From the NCBI GenBank assembly GCA_011391085.1, contig JAABRD010000013.1:37881-101880 (forward strand): a DNA stretch of 64,000 bases. The letters are read 5' to 3'. Source of the stretch: Thiotrichaceae bacterium (GTDB lineage Bacteria; Pseudomonadota; Gammaproteobacteria; Beggiatoales; Beggiatoaceae). The notes beneath the pieces are model-generated. The model searched no databases. It worked only from the letters and a program-made list of their open reading frames with translations, and was not told the DNA's origin. The translations under genes were made by a program, and so were the position numbers. Shown here piece after piece: positions 47,419 to 56,003 of this stretch (position 1 is the stretch's first letter; every line of letters starts with the position of its first letter).

Positions 47419-47538
47419 TGCCATTAAGTTAAGGAATATCCTAACCAGGTAGGGTGGATTAAGCGTCAGCGTATCCACCAGTTTCGGGGATGGTGGATAC
47501 GCTAACGCTTAATCCACCCTACCTTAACTTAATGGCAT
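47419..47538. repeat. Nested palindrome: GCCATTAAGTTAAGG arms around a 33-bp inverted repeat
   Basis: Inner arms 47448-47480 and 47491-47523 (GGTAGGGTGGATTAAGCG...) differ by one position or less; outer arms GCCATTAAGTTAAGG and CCTTAACTTAATGGC enclose them. It fills most of the 47361-47681 divergent gap, which must also hold promoters for both neighbours. Confidence 0.85.
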
Positions 47539-47681
47539 GGAGGCGTAAGCCTCCACTCCACCGGCTAAATTTGTGCAATAACGAGTTAACCATTATAATA
47601 GTTATAGACTATCTTGTTCACCAAATTGTTAGGCCATTTTTTAAAATTTTTTTGCAAATTAACATAACCAATTGATTACCA

Positions 47682-48662
47682 ATGAAATTTATATTATCTA
47701 CAACTCGTATCATCCCGTTAATCGGACTCACTACCTTATTGGCCTGTCAACCCAGTTATGCCATTGATCCATGTTCAGAAAATGGGAATAATTGGCCCAC
47801 TACCAAGTTAGACCAGGGCGGGCCTACTCACTTCATTTTGGCGACGGCTGCCAATGGAAATCCAGATATGGCGAAAACCGACCAGTTAGAATTGGCAAAT
47901 CAAGATGCCGAAAACTTTGTCAAGGTGATGCGGGAACATCTTGCCCCTACCGTGGTGATCTGTTTGTTGCCAAATGTCAGTTTTGATAAATTCCAAAGTG
48001 CCCTGAAACAGTTAGCCAAACTGGTGCGGGCTGAGGACAAGGTGTTTATTTATTTTTCTGGACATGGGATGACCGAAGCGAATGGCGATTGTGAAAAGGG
48101 AGGTAATCCCGCCTATTGTAAAGAAACCGACTGTGTCGATGAAGGCTTGGTCACTTTTTTCAAAGATGGGGAAGTCAAACGAATACGTGACAAAGACTTT
48201 GTCGAGTTAGTCAATGGAATCAAAACGGACAAACCCATCACTCTCTTTCTCGACACCTGTTTTGCCGGTGGTATGGTGAGAGGTGAGAAAAATACAGACA
48301 CCTGGTTTCAAGACGCTAAACCCAAAAATTTCGTCAAAGATGGTGATATGGCGCATTTACCTAGTCGCCAGTGTCCACTAGGACGTAACTTTACACAACT
48401 GGAGAAAAGTATCTTATATGCGGCTTCTCAAGAAGGTCAATTGGCTTGGGAATATAAGGGCCAAGGTGGCATTTTTACCCACTTCTTTCTCCAGAAGCTG
48501 GTAGAATTAAAGACGCCAACCATGAAATCATTGGATGACCAATTTCTGGATGAAGTGTTTGAGGCTACCGCCAATGAGGTTTCCACTCTCACCTCGAAAA
48601 ATTCGAATTATCATCAAACACCGCAACGAATAATACCGCAACGGGGGGAAAATGAAAAATAA
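47682..48662 (+). CDS. Exported caspase-family (C14) protease
   Basis: 326 residues. Signal peptide about 1-27 (ending SYA), with a cysteine after LLA that could also be a lipobox (TLLACQ). The caspase fold has catalytic H128 (YFSGHGM) and C193 (LDTCFAGG), plus an N-terminal LATAANG and NQDAENFVKVMREHL pattern. Such metacaspase-like enzymes cleave after basic or acidic residues. The stop overlaps the start of the sigma-factor gene by 11 nt, so the two are translationally linked. First gene of a four-gene cluster. Its export implies a periplasmic substrate. Confidence 0.88.
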   Translation: MKFILSTTRIIPLIGLTTLLACQPSYAIDPCSENGNNWPTTKLDQGGPTHFILATAANGNPDMAKTDQLELANQDAENFVKVMREHLAPTVVICLLPNVSFDKFQSALKQLAKLVRAEDKVFIYFSGHGMTEANGDCEKGGNPAYCKETDCVDEGLVTFFKDGEVKRIRDKDFVELVNGIKTDKPITLFLDTCFAGGMVRGEKNTDTWFQDAKPKNFVKDGDMAHLPSRQCPLGRNFTQLEKSILYAASQEGQLAWEYKGQGGIFTHFFLQKLVELKTPTMKSLDDQFLDEVFEATANEVSTLTSKNSNYHQTPQRIIPQRGENEK

Positions 48663-49350
48663 ACAGACCACGCCGGTCGAACTGACTGATGACCAGGCTG
48701 TACAAAAGATGCGTTTGGGTGAGAGTAACGGTTTTGAGGTAGTTTATAAACGTCATCAAGGCCGCTTGCGAAAATACATCGCACGGCTATTGTGGCGGCT
48801 AAAAAACTCGTTGGATCGAAACAATGTGATTCCCAACTTAGAATTTCGAGAATGGGCTGACGACATTGGTCAGCAGACCTTTCTCAATTTCTTTCGAACC
48901 GTCCACAGTTTTAAAGGCGATTGTAGCGTTTATACCTGGTTATGCCGAATTGCGCATAATCAGGCGTTTAACCGGCTACGTGATGAACTGAAGCAACGTG
49001 GCCATGAAATATCGGTGGCCACCCTGAAAAAACTCTTGCGACTGGATGAAGAAGCCTCCACAGAATGGACGGATGAGGACATTCTCTCACGAGTGTCTGA
49101 ACAGATGGGGCGCGATATAGAAGACGATTTGCATTATGAACGACTCCTGAAAAAATTGCTTAACCAAGTGCAACGGGAGAAAAACGCGGAGTATTTAAAC
49201 GAATGTCTGACTGCCCTAACAACTTGGGCCAATGAAGTGTCTATAGAGGATATAGCAACTAAACTAAACAGAACGCCTGGTGCAACGAGAGTGTTCTTGA
49301 CAACTTGTCGAAAAAAGTTGAAAGAACTGTTGTTGAAAAATCAACTGTAA
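48652..49350 (+). CDS. ECF-type RNA polymerase sigma factor
   Basis: 232 residues. Region 2 covers about 20-105 (GFEVVYKRHQGRLRKYIARLL, DDIGQQTFLNFFRTVHSFKGDCSVYTWLCRIAHNQAFNRLRDE shortened: the DDIxQQTF and WLCRIAHN core). Region 4 covers about 160-230 (CLTALTTWANEVSIEDIATKLNRTPGATRVFLTTCRKK shortened: SIEDIATKL and GATRVFL). A longer than usual linker of about 50 residues joins them. ECF factors are held inactive by an anti-sigma partner; the membrane protein at 49445 is the likely candidate. A GAAACTCAGTTTC palindrome follows the stop, and the next gene starts 94 bp on. Confidence 0.85.
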   Translation: MKNKQTTPVELTDDQAVQKMRLGESNGFEVVYKRHQGRLRKYIARLLWRLKNSLDRNNVIPNLEFREWADDIGQQTFLNFFRTVHSFKGDCSVYTWLCRIAHNQAFNRLRDELKQRGHEISVATLKKLLRLDEEASTEWTDEDILSRVSEQMGRDIEDDLHYERLLKKLLNQVQREKNAEYLNECLTALTTWANEVSIEDIATKLNRTPGATRVFLTTCRKKLKELLLKNQL

Positions 49351-49444
49351 GAAACTCAGTTTCGGAAAGCAAACTGAGTTTCTGTGGTGCCGTTGCATAA
49401 GGTGAGTGACTTTAAACGAATTACAATCTAAAACGGAGCCTTTT

Positions 49445-50173
49445 ATGTTAGACACTTATGAATCCATAACTAAAGATGATAAAGATTGGTTGGCCATTTT
49501 ATCCGGTCAGTCAGTTCCCGATGCCACCTTCGACACCATTCGTGAAGCGCGGGCGTTACGAATGGTGTTGTTGGCCACCGAAGAAGAGACTGAAACTGAG
49601 TTTGCTAAAACTGCTGATCCACAATGGCAACTTCTCAAGAATCAATTGATAGCGGAAGGTTATATCAAACCAGAACCTAACAAACCTAAACTGTCGGCTG
49701 GAGAACTGGTCAAGGTGTTTATTTCAAACATAGTCAACACCAGTCACCAATTGACTGAATTTCTAACTTGGCAAAAACTATCCGTGGCGGCGGTTTACAC
49801 AGTGCTAGTCAGTGTGGTGACTCTCACTTGGTTTCCCCCCCCTGACCCGGCGCAAACGCAACCTAAACCTGCGCAAATGCAACCTAAATCGGGAGGGCCA
49901 GGCGAGGGCCAGAAGCAAACTCATCGGGTCATTCTTCGTCCGGTAACTGACCCTCAACAAAGTGTACTTGAGTTACAGGCGGAATTTATTACCAAAGGGA
50001 TCGATAAAAAAGATGTCACTGTCTTTAAAAACGAGTCTGACCCTCAGCAATGGATTGTGGCGATTCAACTTGCGAAAAATCCTCCCCCCAGGGATTTACG
50101 TGAAGTGTATAAGAAGTATCAAATTGATTCTGAACAGAATCGCTGGGTCTATTTTATCGTGAAGCCTGAGTAA
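49445..50173 (+). CDS. Single-pass membrane protein, candidate anti-sigma factor
   Basis: 242 residues from ATG 49445. The N-terminal 125 residues are cytoplasmic and acidic (ATEEETETEFAKTADP). One membrane helix (LSVAAVYTVLVSVVTLTWF, about 130-149) is followed by a proline-rich stretch (PPPDPAQTQPKPAQMQPK) and a periplasmic C-terminal domain of about 75 residues (HRVILRPVTDPQQSVLELQ, WVYFIVKPE). No zinc anti-sigma motif (HxxxCxxC) is seen. Topology and position next to an ECF sigma factor and two exported proteases suggest a transmembrane regulator whose outer domain or linker could be cut. Inference. Confidence 0.6.
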   Translation: MLDTYESITKDDKDWLAILSGQSVPDATFDTIREARALRMVLLATEEETETEFAKTADPQWQLLKNQLIAEGYIKPEPNKPKLSAGELVKVFISNIVNTSHQLTEFLTWQKLSVAAVYTVLVSVVTLTWFPPPDPAQTQPKPAQMQPKSGGPGEGQKQTHRVILRPVTDPQQSVLELQAEFITKGIDKKDVTVFKNESDPQQWIVAIQLAKNPPPRDLREVYKKYQIDSEQNRWVYFIVKPE

Positions 50174-50174
50174 C

Positions 50175-50260
50175 GGTAGTGTTGCCCTCCTCCCCTCTCC
50201 CTCTGGGAGAGGGGCCGGGGGTGAGGGCAACCAAAATATCACTTACAGTTCATCACCACC
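50175..50260. mobile_element. MITE-like element, degenerate copy (86 bp), 7/8 target duplication
   Basis: Ends GGTAGTG and CATCACCACC; interior is the CTCCCTCTGGGAGAGGGGCC palindrome of copy 6. Flanks TGAGTAAC (50167-50174) and AGAGTAAC (50261-50268). It separates the membrane protein stop from the CHAT gene by insertion. Confidence 0.75.
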
Positions 50261-50272
50261 AGAGTAACCATT

Positions 50273-51916
50273 ATGCAATTGCGACGCTGGATAATAATCA
50301 TTGGGTTGTCTGTAACGGCGAGTTGCCAAGAACCGACCTTAACAGTTTCAAAAACGGTTAAGGTCGACAGTTCTAAAGCTTCTCCTGCTGCCACGCAAAC
50401 CTCAATGGAACTTGGACTTCGTGGCCAACAATATGAACAGGCACAACGTTATGAAGAGGCTTTGTCATTGACTCGGCAAGCGATTTTCAAGGCGCAAGCA
50501 GAGAATAAATTGGCTGAATTGATTCGTTGGCAATGGCAATTGGGACGTATTTTCACCGCACTGAAACACCGCGACGAAGCCATTGCCGCCTATCAACAAG
50601 CTGTGCAAGGACTGTTGCCGGAGAACTGTTTTCGCTGGGACCTCAAAGAACTGCCTTATGCTAAAATTCGTCCGTTGTTTCTTGAGTTAGTAGATTTACT
50701 GTTGCAACGGGCCGCAGAGAAGCAGAATCATCCCAAGATGACAGCCGATTTATGGCAAGCCCGCGACATGTTGGAAAAATTGAAGACCGCAGATTTGCAA
50801 AATTACTTCCAAAACCAATGTTTCACAACTGTTCCAAATCCCTTGAATGGAACCAAAATTGTGGATGATCAAGCCGCCGTCATCTATCCTATTTTATTTG
50901 CTGACCGGCTAGAGTTACTGGTAGTCTTCCCCAGTCAGAAGCAACCACCAACGATTCAACGACGGTTAGTCCCCGTAGGAGATGCCCAAATGGAAGCTGT
51001 GATTAACACTTTTCGAGAAGAACTTCAGAAGGGGCGCCATGATCTACGGAGTGAGAGTTATTTGGCCCCGGCCCAACAGCTTTATCAGTGGTTAATCAAA
51101 CCTCTGCAATCGCTGTTAGCTGGGCAGGCAATTCAAACGTTAGTATTCGTCCCCAGCGGGGCGTTGCTGACTATCAATCTGGCCGCGTTACACGATGGTA
51201 ACCAGTTCTTGATTGAAAACTATGCCGTGGTTCTCTCGCCTGGGTTGACGTTGACACTACCCTCCACGACTTCTCCTCCTCCTAAGGAGAAGCAGATGTT
51301 ATTAAGTGCCGTCACCGAAGCCACACAAGGTTATCCTAAGTTACCTTATGCTACCAAGGAGTTTGAGGAGATGAAAGGGTTATTTACCCAGGTGACGCCC
51401 TTGTTGGATGACTCAGGGGAGGGACGCAACCAGGTGAAGGCATTTAAGACCCAGAACTTTAAGGATGCGCTGAATCACTCTCGTTATGATTTGATACATA
51501 TTATCTCTCATGCGGAGTTTGCCCAGTCTGCCAAGGACATTGCGATAGTCACATACGATGGGAAATTGTCGCTAGATGACTTGGAAAGTCTCCTCGACAT
51601 TCCTCAGCGTGAGAAGCCTTTGGAATTATTGACTTTGAGTGCTTGTAGCACCGCCGCAGGCGAGGAGACTCAATGGGCTGCATTAGGACTGTCGGGCGTA
51701 GCCATCAAGACAGGGACGCGAAGTTCATTGGCAACTTTATGGCAAGCCTACGATTTGACGACTTATATGCTGGTGATTCGTTTCTATCGAAATTGGCAAT
51801 CATCGTCTCAAACGAAGGCCCAGGCGTTACAAGAAGCACAAAAATCGGTGATTGATTCGGTTTATCGACATCCTTTTTTTTGGGCGCAGTTGGTGTTGAT
51901 TGGGAATTGGTGGTAG
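50273..51916 (+). CDS. CHAT-domain protease lipoprotein with TPR-like repeats
   Basis: 547 residues. A short signal peptide ending in a lipobox-like VTASC suggests an exported lipoprotein. Residues 45-130 hold TPR-like helices (GLRGQQYEQAQRYEEALSL, HRDEAIAAYQQAVQGL). The CHAT protease (about 270-545) has the catalytic pair H413 (IISHAEF) and C458 (LSACSTAAG), plus SLATLWQAYD and AQALQEAQ near the end. CHAT proteases share the caspase fold. It is the fourth gene of the cluster with a caspase, a sigma factor and a membrane protein. The MITE just upstream may weaken co-transcription. Confidence 0.87.
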   Translation: MQLRRWIIIIGLSVTASCQEPTLTVSKTVKVDSSKASPAATQTSMELGLRGQQYEQAQRYEEALSLTRQAIFKAQAENKLAELIRWQWQLGRIFTALKHRDEAIAAYQQAVQGLLPENCFRWDLKELPYAKIRPLFLELVDLLLQRAAEKQNHPKMTADLWQARDMLEKLKTADLQNYFQNQCFTTVPNPLNGTKIVDDQAAVIYPILFADRLELLVVFPSQKQPPTIQRRLVPVGDAQMEAVINTFREELQKGRHDLRSESYLAPAQQLYQWLIKPLQSLLAGQAIQTLVFVPSGALLTINLAALHDGNQFLIENYAVVLSPGLTLTLPSTTSPPPKEKQMLLSAVTEATQGYPKLPYATKEFEEMKGLFTQVTPLLDDSGEGRNQVKAFKTQNFKDALNHSRYDLIHIISHAEFAQSAKDIAIVTYDGKLSLDDLESLLDIPQREKPLELLTLSACSTAAGEETQWAALGLSGVAIKTGTRSSLATLWQAYDLTTYMLVIRFYRNWQSSSQTKAQALQEAQKSVIDSVYRHPFFWAQLVLIGNWW

Positions 51917-51941
51917 GGGGAAAGAAAAAACTCAGTTTCTG

Positions 51942-52106
51942 GGTAGTGATGCAATCTGGGTGAAATATCGAGGGGTTTTTCTTCGGTCTGGAACTGTGAT
52001 TTATATGATTAAATGAGGACTCTGAAAGGCGGTTTGACTAATCATAGTCCATCTGAAAATCATTCTAATCAAAGTTCAGACAGAGAACCCACATTGCATC
52101 ACTACC
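51942..52106. mobile_element. MITE-like element, copy 8, long form (165 bp), 7/8 target duplication
   Basis: Flanks AGTTTCTG (51934-51941) and AGTTTCTT (52107-52114). It interrupts an older AACTCAGTTTCTT palindrome. It fills much of the 51917-52206 gap together with the TCCAAAACCTG palindrome at 52149. Confidence 0.9.
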
Positions 52107-52148
52107 AGTTTCTTGAAGAAACGGAGTTTCTGAGTTTCTCATAAGACT

Positions 52149-52174
52149 GGAGTCTAAAACCTGTTTTGGACTCC
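52149..52174. terminator. TCTAAAACCTGTTTTGGA palindrome beyond tamA
   Basis: GGAGTCTAAAACCTG and its near complement, 33 bp past the minus-strand stop at 52207. Confidence 0.5.
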
Positions 52175-52206
52175 GATTACTCATCACTTTGGATATTCTG
52201 AAACAT

Positions 52207-54015
52207 TCACAAATCCGGCCCCACCGTAATATGCAACCGTAACGGATGCCCTTCTTCACTAAGGGCGGTAGCCACATCCACCCGAATCAATCCCACCGGA
52301 GATTGCCAACGGATTCCTAATCCCGTCCCTTGTTTCAACGGATCCGTCACGTCATTGAAAGCATTTCCGACATCGTAAAAGGCAGCCACTCCCCACTTTT
52401 CCAGCACCTTATGTTCATATTCCAAACTACCCACTAGCAAGTTTTTCCCACCAATCACTTGTCCTTCGACATTTTTGGGACCTAGTGATTGATAGTCATA
52501 CCCTCGCACACTGCGGTCTCCTCCTGCGAAAAAACGAATGGAGGGTGGTAAATCGTGAAAATCACCGGCCAGTAGAGACACCAAACTGTAACCCGCTTCG
52601 CCCCGTGCAATGAGTCGCCCAGTCTCATGCAGTTGATAAATGAAGGTACCGTTTAAACGACTTTGCAAGAAAGAGGTATTCGAGCCAATTTTATCCAATG
52701 CCCCCCGAACTTCCAACTGGAGTTTAAACCCCTGTTTCGTATAAATTCGATCATTCGCTTGCAAGTAAGACCAACTTAAATTGGGCATCAACAATTTTGA
52801 ATGCCCCGTATCACTGCCGACCGCATATCGTTCATCACGGTATTCAAGGCCAACGGTTTCGCGTATGCGGAAGTCAAAGAGGGAACGAGAATGATTCTTG
52901 TGAACACCAATTTTAAACAATTGACCGCTACTCACGTCGGTGGTTTCATCTTTATAACCGGTGGAGACCACATACTCATCTTCGCTAGTTTGCCCTGTCG
53001 GAAGCGAATAGGTGGCGACCACACTTTTGCGGATTTCTGACAATTCGGCCTTCGCTAAAAAACGATGTCCCCAACGATTCACATAACGTCGTTCCCAACC
53101 CACACTGCCACGTACCCCGGTGTCTGTACCATAGCCAATACCGGCGGAATATTGACTGCGTTTTCGCGGTGCTAAAGTGACTCGAACGGGCACACTCGTG
53201 GCTGTGTCTGAAGAAAATTCTTCTAAAGCCACTTCCACTCTTTCAAAATAATCACTGTCAGTCAACGCTTGTTGAAACGCTAATAACTGCTGACTGTTGT
53301 AAAAATCACCTGCTTGAAAGGTTAAGAAACGTCGCAACAACGATTCCTCAAAGGTATTCTGTTGAAAAGTCACTTCCCCAAACCGATAGCGTTGTTGAGT
53401 ATCCAAATTCAGCAGAATAGCAGCGGTATGCGTTTGTTCATCTATCAACAATTGCGACTTCACCCAATGGGCATTAAAATAACCGCGTTCCTCCGCCAGT
53501 TGCATGAATAACGATTTACTTTTTTCATAATTGGCATGATTCACTACGTCACCCATTTTGACTGGCAATTGAGATTGCAATTTTTGAAATTCCTTATCGT
53601 GTTTCCCATCACCTTGGATGTCGATGTCAACCTGTTTGAGTTTCGTAGGAGGTCCTAACTCAATGATATAATTGGCTTGCCAGGCGTCCAAAACCTGTTT
53701 TGGACTCCGTGGCTGAGTTAAACGTGGGGTGACGGTGACGTGGTAGTAACCAAAAGGTTGCAACGCTGTTTGAATCTCCGCCGGCGCTTGTTTATGTAAG
53801 CGTTGAATACGTGCAACAGATAATCTAGGATGATTCTTTTGTTGTTCGAGGCTGAGATGACCCAAGGCATTTGCAAGCAATTGTTTATCCTGAAGACCAC
53901 TTATTGTAATTTGTACAGTCTCTACTGCACAGAAGCCGTGACTCATACTCATCGTCCAGAAGAGTAGGGTCAACCAACGTTTGTTAGGGTCTGTCAAAAG
54001 ATTCCAAAGCGACAT
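52207..54015 (-). CDS. tamA: TamA-like Omp85 outer-membrane protein
   Basis: 602 residues from ATG 54015; a GTG at 54030, 2 nt after the upstream stop, would add five residues and allow coupling. Signal peptide about 1-25. Three POTRA domains (about 28-265) are followed by a 16-strand barrel (about 275-602) with the conserved RFFAGGDRSVRGYDYQSLGP of strand lid loop 6, the YEHKVLEKWGVAAFYDVGNAF stretch, and GIRWQSPVGLIRVDVA (blocks shortened here). TamA works with inner-membrane TamB in outer-membrane protein or lipid transport; no tamB is adjacent. A copy of the TCCAAAAC palindrome is translated within POTRA 1 as SPKQVLDAW. Confidence 0.9.
   Translation of the reverse strand: MSLWNLLTDPNKRWLTLLFWTMSMSHGFCAVETVQITISGLQDKQLLANALGHLSLEQQKNHPRLSVARIQRLHKQAPAEIQTALQPFGYYHVTVTPRLTQPRSPKQVLDAWQANYIIELGPPTKLKQVDIDIQGDGKHDKEFQKLQSQLPVKMGDVVNHANYEKSKSLFMQLAEERGYFNAHWVKSQLLIDEQTHTAAILLNLDTQQRYRFGEVTFQQNTFEESLLRRFLTFQAGDFYNSQQLLAFQQALTDSDYFERVEVALEEFSSDTATSVPVRVTLAPRKRSQYSAGIGYGTDTGVRGSVGWERRYVNRWGHRFLAKAELSEIRKSVVATYSLPTGQTSEDEYVVSTGYKDETTDVSSGQLFKIGVHKNHSRSLFDFRIRETVGLEYRDERYAVGSDTGHSKLLMPNLSWSYLQANDRIYTKQGFKLQLEVRGALDKIGSNTSFLQSRLNGTFIYQLHETGRLIARGEAGYSLVSLLAGDFHDLPPSIRFFAGGDRSVRGYDYQSLGPKNVEGQVIGGKNLLVGSLEYEHKVLEKWGVAAFYDVGNAFNDVTDPLKQGTGLGIRWQSPVGLIRVDVATALSEEGHPLRLHITVGPDL
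53686..53708 (-). repeat. Palindromic repeat inside the tamA reading frame
   Basis: GTCCAAAACCTGTTTTGGAC plus TCC, the same 23 bp as intergenic copies at 12186 and 52149. It is in frame and encodes SPKQVLDA between PRLTQPR and WQANYIIELG. Confidence 0.88.
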
Positions 54016-54032
54016 AGTTTTATGAGGCACTG

Positions 54033-54269
54033 CTACGTTTTTTCATTGAGTTCCACGCCTTCCACTTCAACAGCTTTGAGGAGGTGGCGTTTGTTGATAA
54101 TGTGATGCGTGTTTTCATAATCGGTCAACACGATGAAATCTTTGTTGTGATTATTCAACATATCGGAAAGACGAATGGTGCGGTCAATGACCATTGTACC
54201 TTTTAGCACCGAACCGTCAATTAAGTTTAAGATAACGTGGACATCTTTGCGTACTGGTGAGGAGGTCAT
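54033..54269 (-). CDS. Small Sm-like or DUF6812-like protein
   Basis: 78 residues. VHVILNLIDGSVLKGTMVIDRTIRLSDMLN (in two parts: VHVILNLIDGSVLKG and TIRLSDMLN) resembles a compact five-stranded domain in which a first strand pair is followed by RLSDxLN. KDFIVLTDYENTHHIINK continues the sheet. Small proteins with this pattern occur singly in many proteobacteria and have no known function. It ends 17 nt before the tamA ATG on the same strand, so the two are probably one transcript. Confidence 0.6.
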   Translation of the reverse strand: MTSSPVRKDVHVILNLIDGSVLKGTMVIDRTIRLSDMLNNHNKDFIVLTDYENTHHIINKRHLLKAVEVEGVELNEKT

Positions 54270-54304
54270 ATTTGGAAGTTTCTAGTTTGAAGTTAAAGGG
54301 GAGT

Positions 54305-54339
54305 CCAAAATGTGGAGTCCAAAACCTGTTTTGGGCTAC
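54305..54339. repeat. TCCAAAACCTGTTTTGGGCT palindrome, damaged copy
   Basis: Interrupted on its right side by MITE copy 9: the continuation TGGACTCC follows the element at 54504. Confidence 0.7.
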
Positions 54340-54503
54340 GGTAGTGATGCAATGTGGGTGAAATATCGAGAGATTTCGCGTCGGTCTGGAACTCTGATTG
54401 AGATGATTAAATGAGGACTCTGAAAGGAGGCTTGACTAATCATAGTCCATCTGAAAATCATTCTAATCATAGTTCAGACAGTTCACCCAGATTGCATCAC
54501 TAC
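54340..54503. mobile_element. MITE-like element, copy 9, long form (164 bp), 6/8 target duplication
   Basis: Flanks TGGGCTAC (54332-54339) and TGGACTCC (54504-54511). It lies between gltX and the small Sm-like gene. Confidence 0.88.
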
Positions 54504-54518
54504 CTGGACTCCGTTGTT

Positions 54519-55913
54519 TTAAATTCTGTTCAATGCCTGTCTAATTCGCGCCACACTACGTTGTTGACCAATCAAATGCACAGTGACATCAATGGGAGGC
54601 GACACCGTTGACCCAGTAACGGCCACTCGTAACGGTTGCGCAATTTTACCCAATTTCAATTGATACTGTTCCGCAATAGCATGAATCACACCATGAATCT
54701 TCTCAGGTTGCCACTCTTCTAATGTCTCTAAACGAGAACATAAATCGGTGAGAGGCGCCAAGAGGTCCGGGGTCAAATTTTTTTGCACCGCTTTCTCATC
54801 ATACACGACTTCTTGGGTGAAGAAATAGCGACTGTTTTGCGCCATCTCCTTCAAGGTCTTCGCCCGTTCTGCTTGGGCTTTTACCACTTCAGCAAGAGGA
54901 GGACCTTGACTGGTATCGATGCCTAACAAGTCACATTGAAAGCGCAAGTGTTCGGCAATTTTCTCAGGACGACCCGTTTTGATATGGTGCTGATTTAGCC
55001 ATAATAACTTCTCCAGATTGAATGCGGAAGGGGCACTATTGACGGCATCCAATTCAAAAAAATCAATCATTTCTTGAATCGAAAAAATCTCTTGGTCACC
55101 ATGCGACCAGCCTAAGCGAACCAAGTAATTGAGAAGGGCTTCTGGTAAAAAGCCGTCTTCTTTGTAATTGAGGACACTAACGGCCCCATGTCGTTTTGAT
55201 AGCTTTTGTCCATCACTGCCTAAAATCATAGGCACATGGGCATATTGTGGCACTTTGGCACCCAAGGCTTGCAAAATATTAATCTGACGCGGCGTATTAT
55301 TCAAGTGGTCATCGCCTCGAATGACGTGAGTAATTTGCATCTCCCAATCGTCCACCACCACGGTGAAATTATACGTGGGTGTGCTATCAGAACGGGCAAT
55401 AATCAGGTCATCCAGTTCTCGATTGTTAAAAATCACCGTTCCCTTAATCAAATCTTTGACGACTACTTCGCCGACTTCTGGATTTTTAAAACGTACCACG
55501 GGTGACATATCAGTCTGAGGAGGTGTCATCAAGTGCCGACAATGGCCATCATACCGCGGTTTTTCCTTATTGGCCAACTGGGTGTTGCGCAAAGTTTCCA
55601 ACCGTTCTTTGGAACAGTAACAATAATAGGCTTTTCCACTAGCCACTAATTGTTTAATCGTGTCTCGATAATGGTCAAAGCGTTGCGTTTGATAAAAAGG
55701 CCCTTCATCATGGTCTAAACCCAGCCATTTCATGCCTTCTAAAATGGCATCGACAGCGGCTTGGGTAGAACGTTCGCGGTCGGTATCTTCAATGCGTAAG
55801 ATAAATTGGCCGCCGTGCTTACGGGCATATAGCCAGGAAAATAAAGCGGTGCGAACGCCGCCGATGTGTAGGTAGCCAGTGGGGCTGGGGGCAAAACGGG
55901 TGCGGGTGGTCAT
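54519..55913 (-). CDS. gltX: Glutamyl-tRNA synthetase
   Basis: 464 residues, normal for the bacterial enzyme. Class I signatures: [18 protein letters not shown] (HIGH) at 5-22 and KLSKRHG (KMSKS) near 240. A zinc-site-like cluster YCYCSKE plus DGHCRH is present near 98-125. It charges tRNA-Glu with glutamate. Other blocks: [18 protein letters not shown] and [10 protein letters not shown]. Divergent from the methyltransferase gene with a 90-bp shared promoter region. Confidence 0.97.
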   Translation of the reverse strand: MTTRTRFAPSPTGYLHIGGVRTALFSWLYARKHGGQFILRIEDTDRERSTQAAVDAILEGMKWLGLDHDEGPFYQTQRFDHYRDTIKQLVASGKAYYCYCSKERLETLRNTQLANKEKPRYDGHCRHLMTPPQTDMSPVVRFKNPEVGEVVVKDLIKGTVIFNNRELDDLIIARSDSTPTYNFTVVVDDWEMQITHVIRGDDHLNNTPRQINILQALGAKVPQYAHVPMILGSDGQKLSKRHGAVSVLNYKEDGFLPEALLNYLVRLGWSHGDQEIFSIQEMIDFFELDAVNSAPSAFNLEKLLWLNQHHIKTGRPEKIAEHLRFQCDLLGIDTSQGPPLAEVVKAQAERAKTLKEMAQNSRYFFTQEVVYDEKAVQKNLTPDLLAPLTDLCSRLETLEEWQPEKIHGVIHAIAEQYQLKLGKIAQPLRVAVTGSTVSPPIDVTVHLIGQQRSVARIRQALNRI

Positions 55914-55926
55914 AAAAATTTTTTAG

Positions 55927-55956
55927 TTGTTTGTGAGTGAAATTATAGAGTATAAT
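55927..55956 (+). promoter_or_regulatory. Candidate sigma-70 promoter for the methyltransferase gene
   Basis: TTGTTT at 55927-55932 and TATAAT at 55951-55956, 18 bp apart, about 48 bp before the ATG at 56004. Confidence 0.4.
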
Positions 55957-56003
55957 GATAACAGTTTTGGTTTATAAGTTAACATTATTTGGAAAAAATT
56001 GCT

